Source: Capitella teleta
Lineage: Eukaryota; Annelida; Polychaeta; Capitellidae
Assembly (NCBI GenBank): GCA_000328365.1
Contig: KB291799.1
Location: 803,605-867,604 of the forward strand
DNA length: 64,000 nt
Direction of reading: 5' to 3'
Position 1 is the first letter of the stretch. Each line of letters opens with the position of its first letter. The position numbers and the translations under genes are program-made. The notes under the pieces are model-generated. The model was not told the DNA's origin and ran no database searches. It worked only from the letters and a program-made list of their open reading frames with translations. Positions 53,646 to 64,000 of the stretch are shown in pieces.

Positions 53646-56600
53646 TCACAGCAAATCGCTAATGCGCACAGTTTTGCGCACGGCGTTGGTGTATCCTTCC
53701 TTGAAGCGAAACCAAACATCTCCTCCGATGATATTGTTATCCTTGATGGCTGGAAAGTATGAATATTCATCACCCTCGCGAAGAATGCACGTTAACGAAT
53801 GATCACCTGCTTTGACCGCCTCCTCCGCGGGGCTCTTACGAATGATCGGGCGTCCGAAGAAGTCGAGTGCCTCGTGCACCTGTGAAGTGGGATGCATACA
53901 TGATTGCCTTTCACGCAGACCACTGATTCAATCGGTGCCGCTGATGAAGAGGCTTGTGTGCTGGTGCGACGCGGATTCCCTATGCTAATGGCCGACTTAG
54001 CGCTGATTCAATGGGCGCTATGCCGCAAATCAGCTAACTTCATCTCAAACGTCGTTACTGGATGCAGCGCCGATTTCTGACGCGGTTATCACGCCGAATA
54101 ATGGACGCCATTGTATACATCAAATTTCAATTCCGAACGGCGAAAGATTTCATTGCGACGCTGACGAACAAAATGAATCGAATTTCGCGGCCCAATCGGC
54201 CTGAACAACATCATGCATATTTCGACATATTCCGAAGACGAAGGGATGGGCGATAATTGGGCAATTCGTCCGCAAACTACATCAGGCAGGCGTTATTCAA
54301 TCTCATAGTCCGCATCATGTGATGCAAAACGAGAAGCAAGTGTGCCGCTGACACATGCATACGGAGCCTCATGGAGCTTGCATCTTCAGCGACACTCAAA
54401 CGTCTGCGACAATCTGTGAGTGGATGTCTTGACAGGAGCGAGGTGTGGACTGCATATATACCACGTGACCCAAATGCATGCATAATGCATTTAATGAGCA
54501 AGTAGCTAGCAGGACGCGCGATACATAATGCATGCGAGGGAACGGATTGACTCTGGGAGCATGCATTATGGATGCTAACTCACTTAACTGTCTCCGTGTC
54601 GCAAATTACCCTCGTCTTCAGGGAACGGAGCCGCAATTACTTCCGTGGACAACATTTCCATGCGCATGCGCCGTCGTCCTGCTACGCGATTGCGTCCGAT
54701 TGCGGAAGAAACGGGCCGTGAGCGGACTTCTGATCGCAGTCCTCATTCGATTTCTAAATGCAATCATTCAGACGAGTAAACGAACAGACCGGATTACATA
54801 CGGTACCAGTAGATGCTAAATGGGATTCTGGCTCAACTGAATGCGAGTCCATCCACCAGAAAAAAAAAAAAAAAAAAAAAAAAAGCACGCATAAGAGCAA
54901 ACAAACACGCGGTGATCAATAATGAACAGAGGTGGGGCTTTTAGAAAAAGCGAAATTCAATTAAGCCAAGTGGTCAATCCATAATCCGACGATTTGACAT
55001 AAAAATTCTGCGAAATTGCCCTTCACGCTTTCGCCAATATTAGCGCTTCATTTGGTGTCCGTGCAATTCAATTATCGTGGGAGGTGCTCGCTGACAACAG
55101 ATCAAAGGCCGCGACGTCGATCTGGGCGAACGGATCGCCTGTTGAGCCAACATCTGTGTAATGAGAGACTACGATATCCACGCAGGTTTGTAGCCAAACA
55201 CGGCGCCAAATGACCCGCGCACAAGCCATCAATACAGACAGCAGGGCGGTCGGGGGGAGATTGACAGCATTTGCGGTGATGAATGGTCGGATTAGAGGCA
55301 GGTTCCCCTCTTCAACGGAGACCAAAAAGCAATCCATCCGGGCCCTCAACACGGCATCATCATCCGCAGTAATTGAATTCAGTGCTTATTCTTCGGCTGC
55401 CGCCACAGCCGCAGCTAATCGCCTGATGCTTTTTAATTACTCAAATTGCTCTCTGAAACGATGATCGGGACATGTTTGTATGTGGCCCCATGCACAGCGG
55501 AGCGGGGCTTTTTTTTAATCTCTGACCCGTTGCGTGTATATGTTCCAGACGTTGATTTAAACTGCAATGAAGCTAGCTGCCTTTACTATCGATATGCACA
55601 GATGGCCTCATAATAATATATAGCATATAATTTTGCATTGTCATAAGTCACGTTCTCAGAACATCTCATTCTGGATTTCATGAAAATTACCAACATTTTA
55701 GCTTCGTGTCGCCTGGACTCACAGTCGGTTCATCAATGAGCATTGCAGTTGCCCCACCCATGCGCCCCACCCCCGAGCATGTCTGTCCCTCAAAACAACC
55801 GACAGAACCAAATGCAATTTCGATGAATGTCCAAATACACGTGCGTCGTCGTCGGCCGCCCTTCTCCGCCTAATTGCCCAATGAATGCTGATCATGATGC
55901 ACACTTGGCTATGGGCGCGTCGGCGTCGCATGATGTTTGCCAGGAGGTCTCCCGTCCCCCTCCCACTCCCCGCGAGGGAAGCGGCTGCGGCACTCCTTCA
56001 GACGTGATTGAATTTGATGAAATTTCTTGGCGTTGATCAGATAAAGAGGCGAGTGCGCCCTATGCAGATGGAATTATGCCGCCAAGCCTCGCAAACGAAA
56101 CAACAAGAAACAAATCGAATTTCGCTCATTTATTTGCGCTAAATTGAAACAAGTGGCGAGAAAATCAACATTGAAAGAACCCAGACGCACCCACGTGGCA
56201 GCGCTGCTGGTTTAGCGGCATGGCGTGCCTTATTCACGGCCCGTGTGCAAATCAGAACCCGACATCTGGGGTCTCAATCTATATAATTTCTACGATTGAG
56301 CTGCTCGCCATGTCTCACAAACCGGGGAGTCCGGATTCAGACGGCTTAATCCGACCGGTGTATGGTTTAGCCTAACCGCACGTCAAGCACGATGGCATGC
56401 ATAAATGACCATGGGAGCGAGATCAGTTTCAACGAAATACAATATACGGCTAATTGACGATGTTCGACGCTGGCGTCAAATATGAATGAGATCGTTCATC
56501 AATGCACGGGATTAATGAACTCTAAAGCCCTTTCAACTGAAGCACTCGGAAACAAAGCGACTAATCATTTAGTCATCGACACCATAATTTCAGCTCATTT

Positions 56601-59600
56601 TACAACTTCATCAGCAATTAATTGTCGATTATCAAGTATTGATTCATAATCCTTCAGATCGTAGGACAAGCCGATCACGTGACTATAATATTTGGGTTTT
56701 CATGGAAGCATTAACATCATAAACAAGGCGTGTCGAATGAAATGAAAGCGAAAGTCGTCTGCTCCAAGGAATTGTGGCGGGAAGCAAACGGAATGTGAAA
56801 GCGAAAGTCGTCTGCTAAATAATTTTGGCGGGAACTTGTCAGTCCACGCATATCAACAAAATATGGAAATACTGAACGCAACACTCATGATTCTGAATAA
56901 TCATCGCTGGAGGCGAACACGACAAATTTACAAAGAAAGAAGAGAAAAAAAAAATCTGCGCGGAGAAGCCGTTCGGAATCACGGAGTTGATTACGCGACG
57001 TAATCTTGACGGACAATTAATCCGATCTGTTCATAATTGGTCGGCTAAAGAAGGTGCATCGCGAAACGGCTGACGGATGAAGGCAATTACTCCGCTAGCG
57101 ACATTACTTGATGTTTAGCGCCAAATTGCAGGTAAATTCCTCTCATCATCTCAGCTTTGTTCGACGTTCGATGCGACGAGGACGCGCTGTCAACTTTACG
57201 CCTCAGGAAGCAGAAAACTAAATGACAGAATTTTGGCGGGAACCGCTGTGAAAATGAAATCGAAAGCTCAAGAAATTATGTTGAGTGGCAAGTGAAACCG
57301 AAACTGAAAGTAGTATTGTTTAACACTGGTAGTGACGCATTCCATCCAGTATAGAACTACATTAGTGCAAAAATCCAACTTACATGCACGTAACTTATTA
57401 TTCCCGCATAATATTAGCACACTGCACTTTTAAATTTGTACTTAAATTTTATTACTTTTTTCTTCTCGACTTGAAAAAAAACCCCAAAACATGGTATCTT
57501 TCTGAAAACTAGTATCTTGTTAGCCTTGTAGGGGATATGATTACATGTATAAGCAATCTCGTAAGCAATATGATTAATAATAACTACCTTGTCCTCTGAT
57601 ATAGGTTTAGGTTGCAATTTCTGCCTCTTATGTGTTGGAACGAGGGAAGCAGCTGCAAGCGGCTTTGACGGAGTGCAACTGTAAATGAAATGAGAAAATA
57701 CAGCATCGAGCAGCCGGAAGAATTCATGGACGAAGGCAGCGGCACACGAAATGAACAGGGACTTCTGAAGTGGACTGAATCAATGCGCAATGGCATTTAA
57801 GTTAGCCATGCTGAATTCAATTCAATCCTGCTTCGCCCCAGGACGCACAGTGACGCTAAAACAGCGTGAACGCCGAGAAATGCAACTAACGCATCAGACG
57901 ACCATCTAATAACACTCGGCACTTAACTCAATTCGAGCAGTATCTCTCAGAATCACGGAGCGTTATGCAAATCATTACAGAGTACGATTCTCCAAGGGGG
58001 TGAGGCTGATCATTTGTTAGTGGGAAACGAAAACGAGGGTGATGAAAACTGAGGAGTGATCATTTGTTGTGAGAGAAATACAAAGATGATAAAAACCTTT
58101 GATGGAGCGAAGTTCCCTCTGCACGGCGCATGCGCTCCACATCGATCTAGAAATGTAAGAAGTAGTGACGTCATGACGTTGCGTCATAGTTGAATTGATG
58201 GAAGTAGGATTGATCAGTTGCTGCTTAATGCAATTACAACATGTCGTGACATCATTGCTGTTCTGAGAGAGCACGTCGCTCATTTGGGATACTCAGGGGA
58301 AAGGCGAAGGGCACACAGCATTCATAATCATTGGGCACTGCCCCAAAACAATTATCATCAGCCAAAAAAAAAAAACTTTCTTGAATGAACCAAATGACAT
58401 GCAGTATACAAAATGAAAATCAGCGATGAGGTGTTGAGAGAAAGTGTTATGAAATTTTGGCACACAAACAAACAACGTGGTTTTGACAGTGCTATTGAGA
58501 GAGATATAAGTGCATTTACCATAATCAAAAACTAGTAGCACCAGGAAAATGATACACCTACATGTGATCTTGTAAATAGTTTTTCTCTGGTATTGCACGT
58601 GAGGCCAAGAACACAAATTAGAAATTACACAATCACAATTAAAAACATTTTTACCATGATATACTGGTAATACATTATATATGTATCATTATTCAGCCAG
58701 AGGACTAATTTATGAAGAGAGCAGAGAGCTCTGATGCAGAAAGCAGAGGAATGCCTTTGGGATTACAAGAGACACGTAGCGGTACATCATGCAACTTACC
58801 AATATGCAACAAATCATCAAAATTTCAACTACATAAATACTCACTTCTCTGGCAATCAGTTGTTTCGCGGCGTAAGAAAATTGCTTCTGTGATCGCTTTA
58901 ATCCAGGAAACAACGCCACATCATCAAGGTTTCTAATCACAAAAATTCTCAATAATAAAAAGCTCGGAAAATCAAAACCAGACTTACGGTTGCAGAATGA
59001 AGTTGCTTTGTCCATCCGAAGTGACTTCTTGCTTGTACGATAATTTAAACGCAATCATTGTTTCTATGAGTGCAGACATGCACTTTTTCTCGGCTGCACT
59101 GTAAAGTTGTATATTGACCTGTGATGTAGGGAGAAATTTAATGATGTCGTAATAAAGGGCTTGATGAGCTAACAGGTCGCAGCGGAGGTTGAATGATACT
59201 GAGCAGCAGAGGCAGCAGATCCAGCACAAGAACCTGCAGGTTGATACTCTTGCGCACGTCAACACTCACATCAGCTAAGAGCGACGTCAACAAGTGTTCT
59301 GTTTGTGTCCGTTTGGAATGGAACTATAAATGGAGAAAAAAAACCCAAAACAACAAACAAACCAACGATGTAAAATTATATGCACAGAAAAGACAAAGAA
59401 AAAACGAATGAAAAAACTTGTGATGAGACAATACCTCAAAGCTGGTTTTTGGGTAGTTCAGCTTATGAGGAGAATTTGAAGCAAATAAGAAATGGAATGC
59501 GACGGGGAGGAAGGGGAGATATGCCCACATGGCGTAATCCTGGCTGCGTGCTATCAGCTGATTCACTTCATCCTCAAACATCAGCCAATCGTACGCTTGC

Positions 59601-62600
59601 ACCACCTGAGCCAGGAGAAGGGTCAATTGTGCAATTATTCAGGTATTCACTCACCCCAAACATGGAAGGATCCTTGGTTTTGGCCTCCAGGAAGTTATCA
59701 TAGAGGCCTTGAAGCACCTTCTCATGCTCTCCTGCCGCCTGTGCAGTGTGCAGCATAGCATCGAATCTGCAAGTGCGTTATGATTCACATAAGATTTGCT
59801 TGTAAAGAAAGTGCGTTATGATTGATATGATTCATAGCGAGACAGTTGATTCACTGTTTTTCTGTGGGTAGATAACGCATTTCATCTTCTTAGATACAAA
59901 TAATTTCCAAAGCAAAAAAAGATAAACCCAAATTTTATATTCTCAAATCAATTGTTTACACCAGGGGTCCCCAAACTCCGGCCAGCGGGCCAGGCCGGGC
60001 CCGCGAGGCCCCTCTGCAATGCTTTACTATTAAATCTGTTTTGTTCCCAACAAGTGCTTCCATTTTGGGCTGGTGAGGACCCTATGCATGCTCGAATTTG
60101 GGAAAAATCTTAAATTAAATGTAGTTCCATCCGTTTAGTATTTTCCTTGGCCTGCGGCTACTCTGAGGTTTACTCTCAGGCCTTCCTCTCACAAAAAAAC
60201 GTGTGAGGACCCGTGGTTTACACTATTGAATAAAACTGCCAACAATTTAAACATACAGAGTGTCTACGTACATAGAAGAAGATACGTGCAGAGCGGCTCT
60301 GTACATAGCAAAAGCCCAGCGTAAGGCTATGTACAACGTATCATATTAGTGCCTCCAGCAGTGAATAGGAAACGTAAGAATTGTAGTCACAAGGAGGGGA
60401 AAATAATCTCGTAAAATCAACGCAGTGAACAGGCAGCTAAGCAATGAGACACAGAATTCATGATACAAACTCAGTTAAAGGCAAGGCTTAAAGCTACGAA
60501 GATTCAGACAACAAAGATGGACTTGGAATGACTAGATGTGACCAGCACACGAGTAATGATGGCATTAAGTAGGCATTGAGAAAATTTTCCAACAAAATTA
60601 AGTAAAAATTGCATTTATAAGCAAGCAAAGAGGTACAAGAAATTAGATCAAACTGACCTACTGGTCTGTACGGTAGAGGCAGCCATCATGTCCTCTTGGT
60701 TCTTGGATGGATCTGCGTCTCTGTCGTAAGGATTTATGTAATGTTTCCTAAGAGAAAAAGAAAAAAGCGATTAAATGCAATAATCAGCCAGCGCCTGGTC
60801 TCACCTCTTCTGTTTGGGGATTTGAAAAACATTCTGCCAAACGGACATCAATGATTTCTGAACATCTTTTTGTCCAATGCTCATTGCGTTTACGCTCTTC
60901 AAGCTCAATTCTTGAGATGTGCGACTAATAAACTGTTCCAAGAAAATGAAGTCATCAATATTTATCACTGTATGTATGGTGATAAATATTTGCTACTTCA
61001 TTATTATATAAATGTATGATGATTCATGTACAGAAAAAACTGTAGAATTGGTAAGTAAATTGAATAGTGATGATAACCTGCAAGGTGTTCAGACAAGATC
61101 GGATGTCGTTGTCTGTCTTTTCGCACAGCGACATAAGAGTAGAGAGATCGGTTCTTAAACTTTCGTGTTTTGAAACCTGAAAATATTTTAAAATTCTTTC
61201 ACCAAGTGTAATACAAGTTACAAATAAATATAAATTTTCTTTTTATTGAAATTTGTGGTGGAAACCTGGCTAACTTTATGATTTCGACCCCTACGAACAC
61301 AAAAAAGGCCCCAAAGAAATTTCTGCATCCCTTAATTCGCACACAAATCTTCAGTTTATTTTCAGTGGTTGAGTGATTGTGATACCGAATTGTCCCGGAC
61401 AATACGGTATTTATTTATATTTATTTTTCATTTGAATGAGACTCTCTATCGACAGGAGCAAACCTTCCAAAACTCTCACAACTCTTCCAAGTTCAGTGCA
61501 TCCCCAAAATTCATACAATCATGTCAGAGTGTCATCTCCGTTAAAATCAATAAAATACTCCTTTAAAAATTTCCTGTGCTTATAATATTACTGACCACTG
61601 GTGTGAGTGTGTGGTCATTCACTAAGATTATAATTTTCTGATAGTGATTGAAATTGTATTTCCTTGCCAAGGTCAGCTATGAAACAGCAGAGAATTTGGG
61701 CACAAAACATTATTTCTCAGAATTCACCAGAAAACTTGAAGACGAAGAAACAGACAACAGAGAGTGGATTCACCTGCAGAAGGCGATTGGCCAGTTTGGA
61801 GGCTAGGGTCAGGGGGAACTTAATGACAAAAGCCAGAGCTCTGAGGTTGCGCAGAGAGGGCGTGTAGAGGTCATTGCAAATGCAGATGATTGGCCGACGC
61901 AGGATGCCGTGATCTTTGCGCTTCTTCTTGCTTTTCTTGTCTCCTTTTATCACAGTTAACAACATGTTGATGGCCGGCTGTGTAAAAATAACGTCATGCG
62001 AAATAAAACATGACAAGCCACCAACCGTTGGCGCTCCATCAATTTCATCAATAATCAGACAGTTAGGTTTCGGGTCAGATTCCAGCACAGATTTCATCTG
62101 AGTAGCGGCTTCAATCTTCTGCTCAAAGATGTCTGCGCTACGATCGTCACTGCAAGCGAACAACATTAGATTTGCATCTCATGCAGTGCACTAGCCACAC
62201 CTGGCGTTCATTTCAACCACATTGTAACCCGCGTGTTTCGCAACAATATGAGCAAGCGTTGTTTTGCCCAGCCCTGGAGGGCCATGCAGCAGCGCCACCT
62301 TGTGAATAGGCCGGTTGTGTTCATCCAGCTGGCTCAAGGCCTCTGCTGCCAGCACCCACGGTGCTTTGCCTCCATCCTGCTGATGCTGGGTTTTCGTGTT
62401 CTCTTTAGGCTTCGGTTCTTTCTCTCGTTCCTTTCCATGGACAACGTACTCCCACTGCTTCAGCCATCGCAACAAAGTTCGATTTGTTGACTGTGGAAGA
62501 AAAAGAGTGAAATGTGGTGAACGTTGAGGTATCGAATGCAAACAGACTTCATCACTGAGAAGGTCCATGTAGTTCCTGGGAGAATACCTCTCCACCCACA

Positions 62601-62772
62601 GAGAATGATCCTCCAAAGGAGGGAGGTTGTTCTGAACAATGTCCTCTGCATTATTGTTACTGCAAATATAAAACAAATATAAAACTGTCAAAGAAAAAAT
62701 AAATAAACATAAAAGTGATAAAACTGACATGTTTGCCTCGGCATCCAAGGAGAGTGCCAACTTTCTTGCTTT
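53646..62772 (-). CDS. CHTF18: Chromosome transmission fidelity protein 18 homologue, 5' part missing
   Basis: This is the large subunit of the alternative RFC clamp loader (CTF18-DCC1-CTF8), which loads PCNA and aids sister chromatid cohesion. Sixteen minus-strand exons were found: 62772-62729, 62659-62548, 62490-62201, 62149-62026, 61977-61774, 61176-61078, 60932-60805, 60747-60658, 59766-59655, 59605-59435, 59323-59174, 59118-58988, 58932-58845, 58146-58097, 57678-57588, 53879-53646. They are in phase and encode 705 aa of an expected ~970. Key motifs are LWVERYSPRNYMDLL, Walker A GPPGLGKTT, Walker B LIIDEIDG, sensor-type IICICND, EKTDNDIRSCLNTLQ and the C-terminal DVWFRFKEGYTNAVRK that contacts DCC1/CTF8 in the family. 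The first exon found begins in phase 0 inside the protein, so earlier exons lie past 62772. One short exon between 57588 and 53879 (family motif NHxQRLE) may also be missed. Confidence 0.93.
53880..57587. other. Large penultimate intron of CHTF18
   Basis: At 3.7 kb it is unlike the 46-60-nt introns in the rest of the gene. It holds an A run (54860-54884), a cluster of GAAANNGAAA and TTTTGGCGGGAA motifs (56744-57310), and otherwise unclassified DNA. No repeat family was recognised in 53900-56700. A short unseen CHTF18 exon may lie inside. Confidence 0.55.
56744..57310 (+). promoter_or_regulatory. Cluster of IRF/PRDM1-like and E2F-like sites
   Basis: GAAAGCGAAAG occurs at 56744-56754 and 56797-56807, GAAATCGAAAGC at 57256-57267, and GAAACCGAAACTGAAAG at 57294-57310. 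Interleaved are GTGGCGGGAAG (~56774), TTTTGGCGGGAAC (~56823) and TTTTGGCGGGAACC (~57231). The first two modules share an exact 20-bp direct repeat (GAAAGCGAAAGTCGTCTGCT). The motifs match the ISRE/PRDM1 and E2F consensus sequences; binding is inferred. Confidence 0.4.
59962..60215. mobile_element. hAT-like MITE with perfect 8-bp target duplication
   Basis: The element starts CAGGGGTCCCCAAACTCCGG and ends GTGAGGACCCGTG. It is flanked on both sides by GTTTACAC (59954-59961 and 60216-60223). The terminal sequence and 8-bp duplication are typical of hAT elements. At 254 bp it has no coding capacity. It lies in the CHTF18 intron between exons 60747-60658 and 59766-59655. Confidence 0.88.
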
Positions 62773-62926
62773 CTGGAAATAATAGACAATCAAAACAATA
62801 TCTCAATGCCTAAATTAATCAATTAGGCAAACAGTGGTCAATCATAAGCTGAATATTATACAGTAAAAATTGTTGAATTTTGTGTTCAATAAAATCAGAC
62901 AGGCTGCAACAAGCAGTTGATATCTG

Positions 62927-62957
<31 letters not shown>

Positions 62958-64000
62958 TCTAACTATTGAATATTTTACCTAAACCTGATTTTATTGCTTT
63001 ATGTTCACCTGTTTGTGATCTTACGCTTTATAAAGTAAAATGAACTATTTTTATTATTTTTATTCATGATCAAATGCACATGGATTAATGTCACGAGGTG
63101 AAACAGGACACTCATCTAATCCTTGCAACTTCTTCCTCTGACCTCATCTTCTGTCATGCATTGCAGTCAGGCTGTTAGCTAGGATTTTTTTACAGGGTGT
63201 CCAACTTTTTCAAGGATCACAAAAAAGCATGCGGAACGCTCAAGTGACAAGAGAAGCATCAAGCACGGTGACCACAATTTTCAAAGGAAACACAATAGTC
63301 TTGCTTAAGTGCATAATATGTCCACTTGTCAAAGAAATAGAAAATAAAAGGATTACTCCCAGCAATATGAGGCGGATGGAGCATCAAGGAAGCCAAGGAA
63401 GTTTTAGGTCAAGATCCTTGGCTTGAGGCTTCATTTCTCCCATTATTTATACAAAACTTGACTCAATCCCATACGTAATGTTTGTAAACTCAGAGCATCT
63501 GAGGTCAAGATCCTTGGCTTGAAGCTTCCATTCTGCTATCATTCCTAATATGACAACCAGATAAGAATTCTAGCGTTTTTAAAGGCATATTATTCATCCA
63601 ATCGGTGAGTGTCCTACAATAAAACACAACCCGTCCACTGCAGCAAAATCGAGGCGTCATTTCTATAGAATCAGATGCGTCCTATTGACAAAAAATGAGC
63701 CATCCCAAAGCTGAGATGAGGCGTCCCCAGGACGCATGGCTAACTAACAGCCTGATTGCGTTTGCCTCGGCAACAATCAATTAGCACAAAGTCTCATAAC
63801 AAACATCATTTTTCTTTTATTCTAAGACAAAGCAGTCATCAAACTTATTATCTTTAATTAACTGATTGTGCTCTGTTTTTTTTTGGTTATTCATTAAAGA
63901 TCATCAATGCCTTAGTTGAGATCCATGGTCCATTTATTTTAAGAGCCAGCCAATCAAAGCTCTGGTCATGGATCATGGGTCATCTGGCTGGCAACAGAGG
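62773..64000. other. Upstream part of CHTF18 (intron or 5' region), no exon seen
   Basis: It contains an A run (62931-62955), a direct repeat (AGGTCAAGATCCTTGGCTTG at about 63407 and 63502) and a hAT-like MITE. The remaining 5' CHTF18 exons are expected to the right, beyond the window. Confidence 0.55.
63168..63754. mobile_element. Second hAT-like MITE with near-perfect 8-bp target duplication
   Basis: The ends CAGGCTGTTAGCTAG and CTAACTAACAGCCTG are inverted repeats with one mismatch. The flanking octamers are ATTGCAGT and ATTGCGTT (six of eight equal). Just inside are ACAGGGTGTCC on the left and GGCGTCCCCAGGACGC on the right. At 587 bp it has no coding capacity. Confidence 0.6.

Noticed and set aside
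53646-53897. Separate small gene with DFFGR and VWFRF motifs
   Set aside because: These motifs are the C-terminal end of CHTF18, and the exon's phase fits as its last exon.

Overview
The window is nuclear DNA of a bilaterian animal, probably a marine invertebrate. It has GT-AG introns, AATAAA poly(A) signals, LINE tails, several short inverted-repeat transposon families, and unmistakable animal genes (a BMP3/GDF10-type ligand, a DRGX paired-class homeobox gene, ciliary CFAP299). I cannot name the species. Many introns are only 46-57 nt long, while others run to several kb and hold repeats. A 50-N gap at 35436-35485 is flanked by two near-identical ~600-bp blocks, which suggests a heterozygous diploid assembly.

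Layout, left to right. (1) 1727-6989 (+): complete 11-exon class III alcohol dehydrogenase (ADH5, 377 aa). Its first intron holds a deleted pogo-like transposon. (2) 7895-9787 (-): complete six-exon CFAP299 (233 aa), tail to tail with ADH5. (3) 14027-23612 (+): a 565-aa coiled-coil protein that I do not recognise. It has a pair of homologous, equal-length exons whose phases forbid joint use (mutually exclusive exons) and a ~980-nt open block flanked by phase-compatible splice sites. (4) 25984-38179 (+): complete three-exon BMP3/GDF10 ligand precursor (499 aa) with a duplicated 36-bp acceptor at the last exon. (5) 44593-50491 (+): complete DRGX homeobox gene (464 aa) with paired-type homeodomain and OAR motif. 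(6) 53646-62772 (-): most of CHTF18, the clamp-loader-like AAA+ protein. Its 5' exons lie beyond, or were not found before, the right edge.

The genes do not form one pathway. The order itself is informative. In human, CFAP299 lies next to BMP3 on 4q21 (ADH5 is also on 4q), while GDF10, the paralogue of BMP3, lies on 10q11 near DRGX. Here one BMP3/GDF10 gene sits between CFAP299 and DRGX, as expected for the linkage group before the vertebrate genome duplications.

The rest is introns and spacers with interspersed repeats: pogo/Tigger-like elements (2003-2961, 18516-19368), two hAT-like MITEs with 8-bp target duplications (59962-60215, 63168-63754), a four-copy MITE family that carries an RFX X-box-like palindrome, a three-copy MITE family ending in GAGTGGGCCAAAAGTAG, two LINE 3' tails, a decayed integrase-type element (51640-52270), a ~99-bp higher-order minisatellite, and a 134-bp TAA microsatellite.
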